Below are positions 6,185 to 7,960 of a DNA stretch of 7,960 nucleotides, piece by piece; the first letter of the stretch is position 1, and each line of letters starts with the position of its first letter. The position numbers were made by a program, and so were the translations under genes. The DNA lies in the NCBI GenBank assembly GCA_937874315.1, contig CALNAE010000245.1, forward strand, positions 1-7,960. The letters are read 5' to 3'. The notes under the pieces were generated by a model that searched no databases, was not told where the DNA came from, and saw only the letters and a list, made by a program, of their open reading frames with translations. The DNA is from an uncultured Bifidobacterium sp. GTDB taxonomy: Bacteria > Actinomycetota > Actinomycetes > Actinomycetales > Bifidobacteriaceae.

Positions 6185-7395
6185 GCAGACGAAGAACCAG
6201 ACTGGTCGACGGCGACCTGGATCCGAAGGCGTCCGCCGCGGATCTTGAATACATATGCGTGAACCACTTCGACTATCCCAGCGACATCATCAGCGCCATG
6301 CCGGCGCATCCGGCCTGCTGGCCCGAACTGGCCGACTGGTGCCGGCGGTTCACCTCCGCTCCCGGCACGGCCGGAGCGCCGCCCATGCCGCCCGAACCAA
6401 CCAAGCGCGGCATCCTGCGGCGGACGAAGCCCGGTAAGCGCGTCGAACCTGACGACACGCCCGCCGAGGCCGACGAACTCATCGAATCCGTCGCGCCCGC
6501 GAACAATCCGGACGACGAGACGACGGAGGCGATCACCCAGCCGCTGCACGTGTTGGCCCAGAAAGAGCCCACGCTCGTCGATGCGCCGGTGAAACTCAAA
6601 CGGGTCGTGCCGGTGCGTAGGATCGTGACCGCAGCCATCTGCGTCGTTGCCCTGACGGGTCTGGGCGGTGCCGCCGCCGCAGGCGCAGGCGCATGGCACA
6701 CCCATCAGGAGCAGGCTGCGGCCGCGGTGGCGGCGGAGCACGCCCATGCCGTGATCTCGGACGCCGACCGCCTATGCGCGGAGATGAAGACCAGCCCGGT
6801 CAAAGACGACGAGGAATTGGCCGGCCAGGCGGACAAGCTCGCCGCTCTCGCCCACGACGCGAAGACGCCAAGTGCGCAGATCGCCAAGGCGACGGCGTCG
6901 CTACGCGCAGCGTACGGCAAGGCCATGGACGCGAAGGCCGAGCAGACGGGCAAGCGCCTCGATGCGCTCACGGTCGAGGCGACCAGGCTCACGGACTCCC
7001 CGGAATCGGCCGACCGCACAACCATGCTCGACCTGTCCAAGCAATGGGGCGGCAAGCGCGTAACGCGGCGGAATCTGTCGAAGGCGCTCGAAGCGGCCGC
7101 ACGGCTCGACGCGTTGACGTCATCATGCCGGCAGGCGCAGGAGCGCGCGGACAAGGCGAAAGCCGAGGAATCCAAGCGCAAGGCCGACGAGGAGCAGCGC
7201 AAGACGCAGGCCGAACAGCAGCAGACGGCTCCGGCTCCTGTTTCCACGCCCACTCCACAGGCGTCAGCGCCTCCATACGCGCCGCGTTACACGCCTCCTG
7301 CCGCTCCCAAGCCGGCCCCCACGCAGGAAGGCGGAGCCAACGGCTGGTCCGTGCCGCCCGTCCAGTCCGGCATCCCGATGCCCGATCACCTGTGA
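6181..7395 (+). CDS. Bitopic protein: LRV domain, membrane helix, coiled coil, Pro-rich tail
   Basis: A 404-residue protein that starts with a variant leucine-rich repeat (LRV) module, about residues 9-58. The pattern is DPKASAADLEYI... then PAHPACWPELADWC, matching the actinobacterial DPxTxxxxLxxIA...HPxxxxxLLxWL signature common in bifidobacteria. An acidic, Pro-rich linker (about 58-140) leads to one membrane helix (about 148-171). The outer part (173-404) is Ala/Lys/Glu-rich and mostly helical. It has a coiled-coil-like charged stretch at about 317-348 and a Pro/Ala-rich tail from about 350 to the end. Two extracytoplasmic Cys (199, 316) could pair. The start at 6181 is set by the ATGA overlap and an AGAGGA upstream; the in-frame GTG at 6145 is inside the previous gene. 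It is the last plus-strand gene. Its role is unknown: a cell-surface or T4SS accessory part is inferred from topology and operon membership. Confidence 0.85.
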   Translation: MSRRRTRLVDGDLDPKASAADLEYICVNHFDYPSDIISAMPAHPACWPELADWCRRFTSAPGTAGAPPMPPEPTKRGILRRTKPGKRVEPDDTPAEADELIESVAPANNPDDETTEAITQPLHVLAQKEPTLVDAPVKLKRVVPVRRIVTAAICVVALTGLGGAAAAGAGAWHTHQEQAAAAVAAEHAHAVISDADRLCAEMKTSPVKDDEELAGQADKLAALAHDAKTPSAQIAKATASLRAAYGKAMDAKAEQTGKRLDALTVEATRLTDSPESADRTTMLDLSKQWGGKRVTRRNLSKALEAAARLDALTSSCRQAQERADKAKAEESKRKADEEQRKTQAEQQQTAPAPVSTPTPQASAPPYAPRYTPPAAPKPAPTQEGGANGWSVPPVQSGIPMPDHL

Positions 7396-7518
7396 CCCAC
7401 GCCGTGGATCGCGGGTCGAATGGTGCCCGGGCCGTGGGGATCTCTGAACGGCGGTACCGACGCCTGCATTCATCGACGCCCGAGCTGTGAGACGGACGTG
7501 TGGACCGACCGCCTTCTC
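7396..7518. other. Convergent intergenic region, no clear terminator
   Basis: These 123 bp separate the stops of two converging genes. I see no convincing coding frame and no GC-rich hairpin followed by a T-run on either strand. A 6-bp pairing, CCCACG (7396-7401) with CGTGGG (7434-7439), has a 32-nt loop and is weak. The segment also contains two direct copies of CGACGCC, spaced by about 9 nt, around 7460-7485. Confidence 0.6.
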
Positions 7519-7960
7519 TCACCTATTCCCATGGTGCGGCGGCGTGCGTCCGAGCGAGCTTCGCGGCGTCCTCGTGGCCCGGTTCGGGTCGATCTTGCGG
7601 CTCATGAACGGGCTGACGCCGCGCAGCATGTAGATGCACTTGTCGCCGGGGAATTTCTCGCTTCCCAGCTCGTCGGGGGTCATGAGCTCTCGTTTGGCCT
7701 GGCGGGTGCTGATGCTGTATGAGCCGTTCACGCCCCTGGACTGGCTGATGTCCCTGGTGTCGATGGTGGCGGAGCCCAGCAGCTCGCTGATCCATTTCGG
7801 GGTGCTGATGTCTCCCTTGCCCGCGCCGAGGAATAGGCTCGAATCGCAGTTGCCGATCAGCGTTTCCCAGTCCTCCTTGTCCATGCCTCTGAGCTGGGCG
7901 AGCGTCTCGCTGACGATGCCCACGCTGGTCGCCCGCGCGCGGCACCTGGCGGCCAGCCCC
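7519..7960 (-). CDS. VirD4/TraG-family T4SS coupling protein, C-terminal part
   Basis: The visible 146 codons are the C-terminal end of a VirD4/TraG coupling ATPase, which recruits the relaxosome to the T4SS at the membrane. The stretch SETLAQLRGMDKEDWETLIGNCDSSLFLG matches the conserved (L/A)QL...W..I.GNCD..LFLG region of this family. Next come the STPKWISELLGSATIDTRDISQSRG segment (S..LG..T), the SISTRQAKRELMTPDEL segment (RxLxTPDEL) and GDKCIYMLRGVSPFMSRKI near the C-terminus. The gene enters from the right edge, so its Walker motifs and start are not in the window; the in-frame GTG at 7923 is internal. The last about 22 residues (DPNRATRTPRSS...GNR) do not look like a typical VirD4 end, and an overlapping -1 frame gives a more plausible tail (see findings). 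It converges on the T4SS operon. Confidence 0.93.
   Translation of the reverse strand, partial: GLAARCRARATSVGIVSETLAQLRGMDKEDWETLIGNCDSSLFLGAGKGDISTPKWISELLGSATIDTRDISQSRGVNGSYSISTRQAKRELMTPDELGSEKFPGDKCIYMLRGVSPFMSRKIDPNRATRTPRSSLGRTPPHHGNR

Noticed and set aside
7396..7439. CCCACG...CGTGGG pairing as a terminator after the LRV gene
   Set aside because: Six-bp stem with a 32-nt loop and no T-run.
7420..7722. Plus-strand open frame of 100 codons across the convergent gap
   Set aside because: No ribosome binding site, no protein-like motif, and most of it is antisense to the conserved VirD4/TraG C-terminus.
1..7960. oriT, relaxase, integrase, att sites, tRNA or CRISPR array
   Set aside because: None could be recognised; there are no repeated spacer patterns, cloverleaf-like sequences or recombinase motifs in the window.

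Overview
The window is GC-rich and almost fully coding, with C/G-ending codons and strong AAGGAG-type ribosome binding sites. One gene encodes an N-terminal variant leucine-rich repeat (LRV) module of the kind common in bifidobacterial proteins. A high-GC actinobacterium, most likely Bifidobacterium or a close relative, fits best. This is inferred from protein style and base composition; there is no rRNA or other taxonomic marker here.

Positions 1-7395 hold one tightly packed plus-strand block that encodes a Gram-positive-type conjugative type IV secretion system (T4SS), as found on integrative and conjugative elements (ICEs) or conjugative plasmids. In order it has: the 3' end of a small two-helix membrane protein (Maff2/VirB2-like, 1-241); a polytopic VirB6/TrbL-like channel protein (264-1091); a PrgI/VirB3-like protein (1111-1461); the VirB4 ATPase (1480-3843); a VirB1-like membrane-anchored cell-wall hydrolase with lytic transglycosylase and CHAP domains (3840-5462); a bitopic protein that may be the VirB8/TcpC-like scaffold (5487-6008); an unrecognised 59-residue Cys-containing protein (6005-6184); and a bitopic LRV / coiled-coil / Pro-rich protein (6181-7395). 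Gaps are 18-24 bp, and three junctions are 4-bp ATGA overlaps, so the block reads as one operon whose promoter lies upstream of the window.

After a 123-bp gap (7396-7518) with no clear terminator, the 3' part of a VirD4/TraG coupling protein gene lies on the minus strand and runs off the right edge. It converges on the T4SS operon. In the common Firmicutes-type arrangement this gene lies just upstream of the Maff2-TrbL-PrgI-VirB4 genes on the same strand, so the layout here is rearranged.

Expected division of labour: VirD4 delivers the relaxase-DNA substrate, VirB4 powers assembly and transfer, the TrbL, PrgI and Maff2-like proteins form the inner channel, the SLT-CHAP enzyme opens the peptidoglycan, and the bitopic proteins contribute extracellular parts. 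No relaxase, integrase, oriT, att site, tRNA or CRISPR array is visible. The most unusual sequence signal is a perfect 14-bp inverted repeat with a 5-nt loop inside the trbL-like gene. Its two arms contain that gene's only ATT and only AGA codons.
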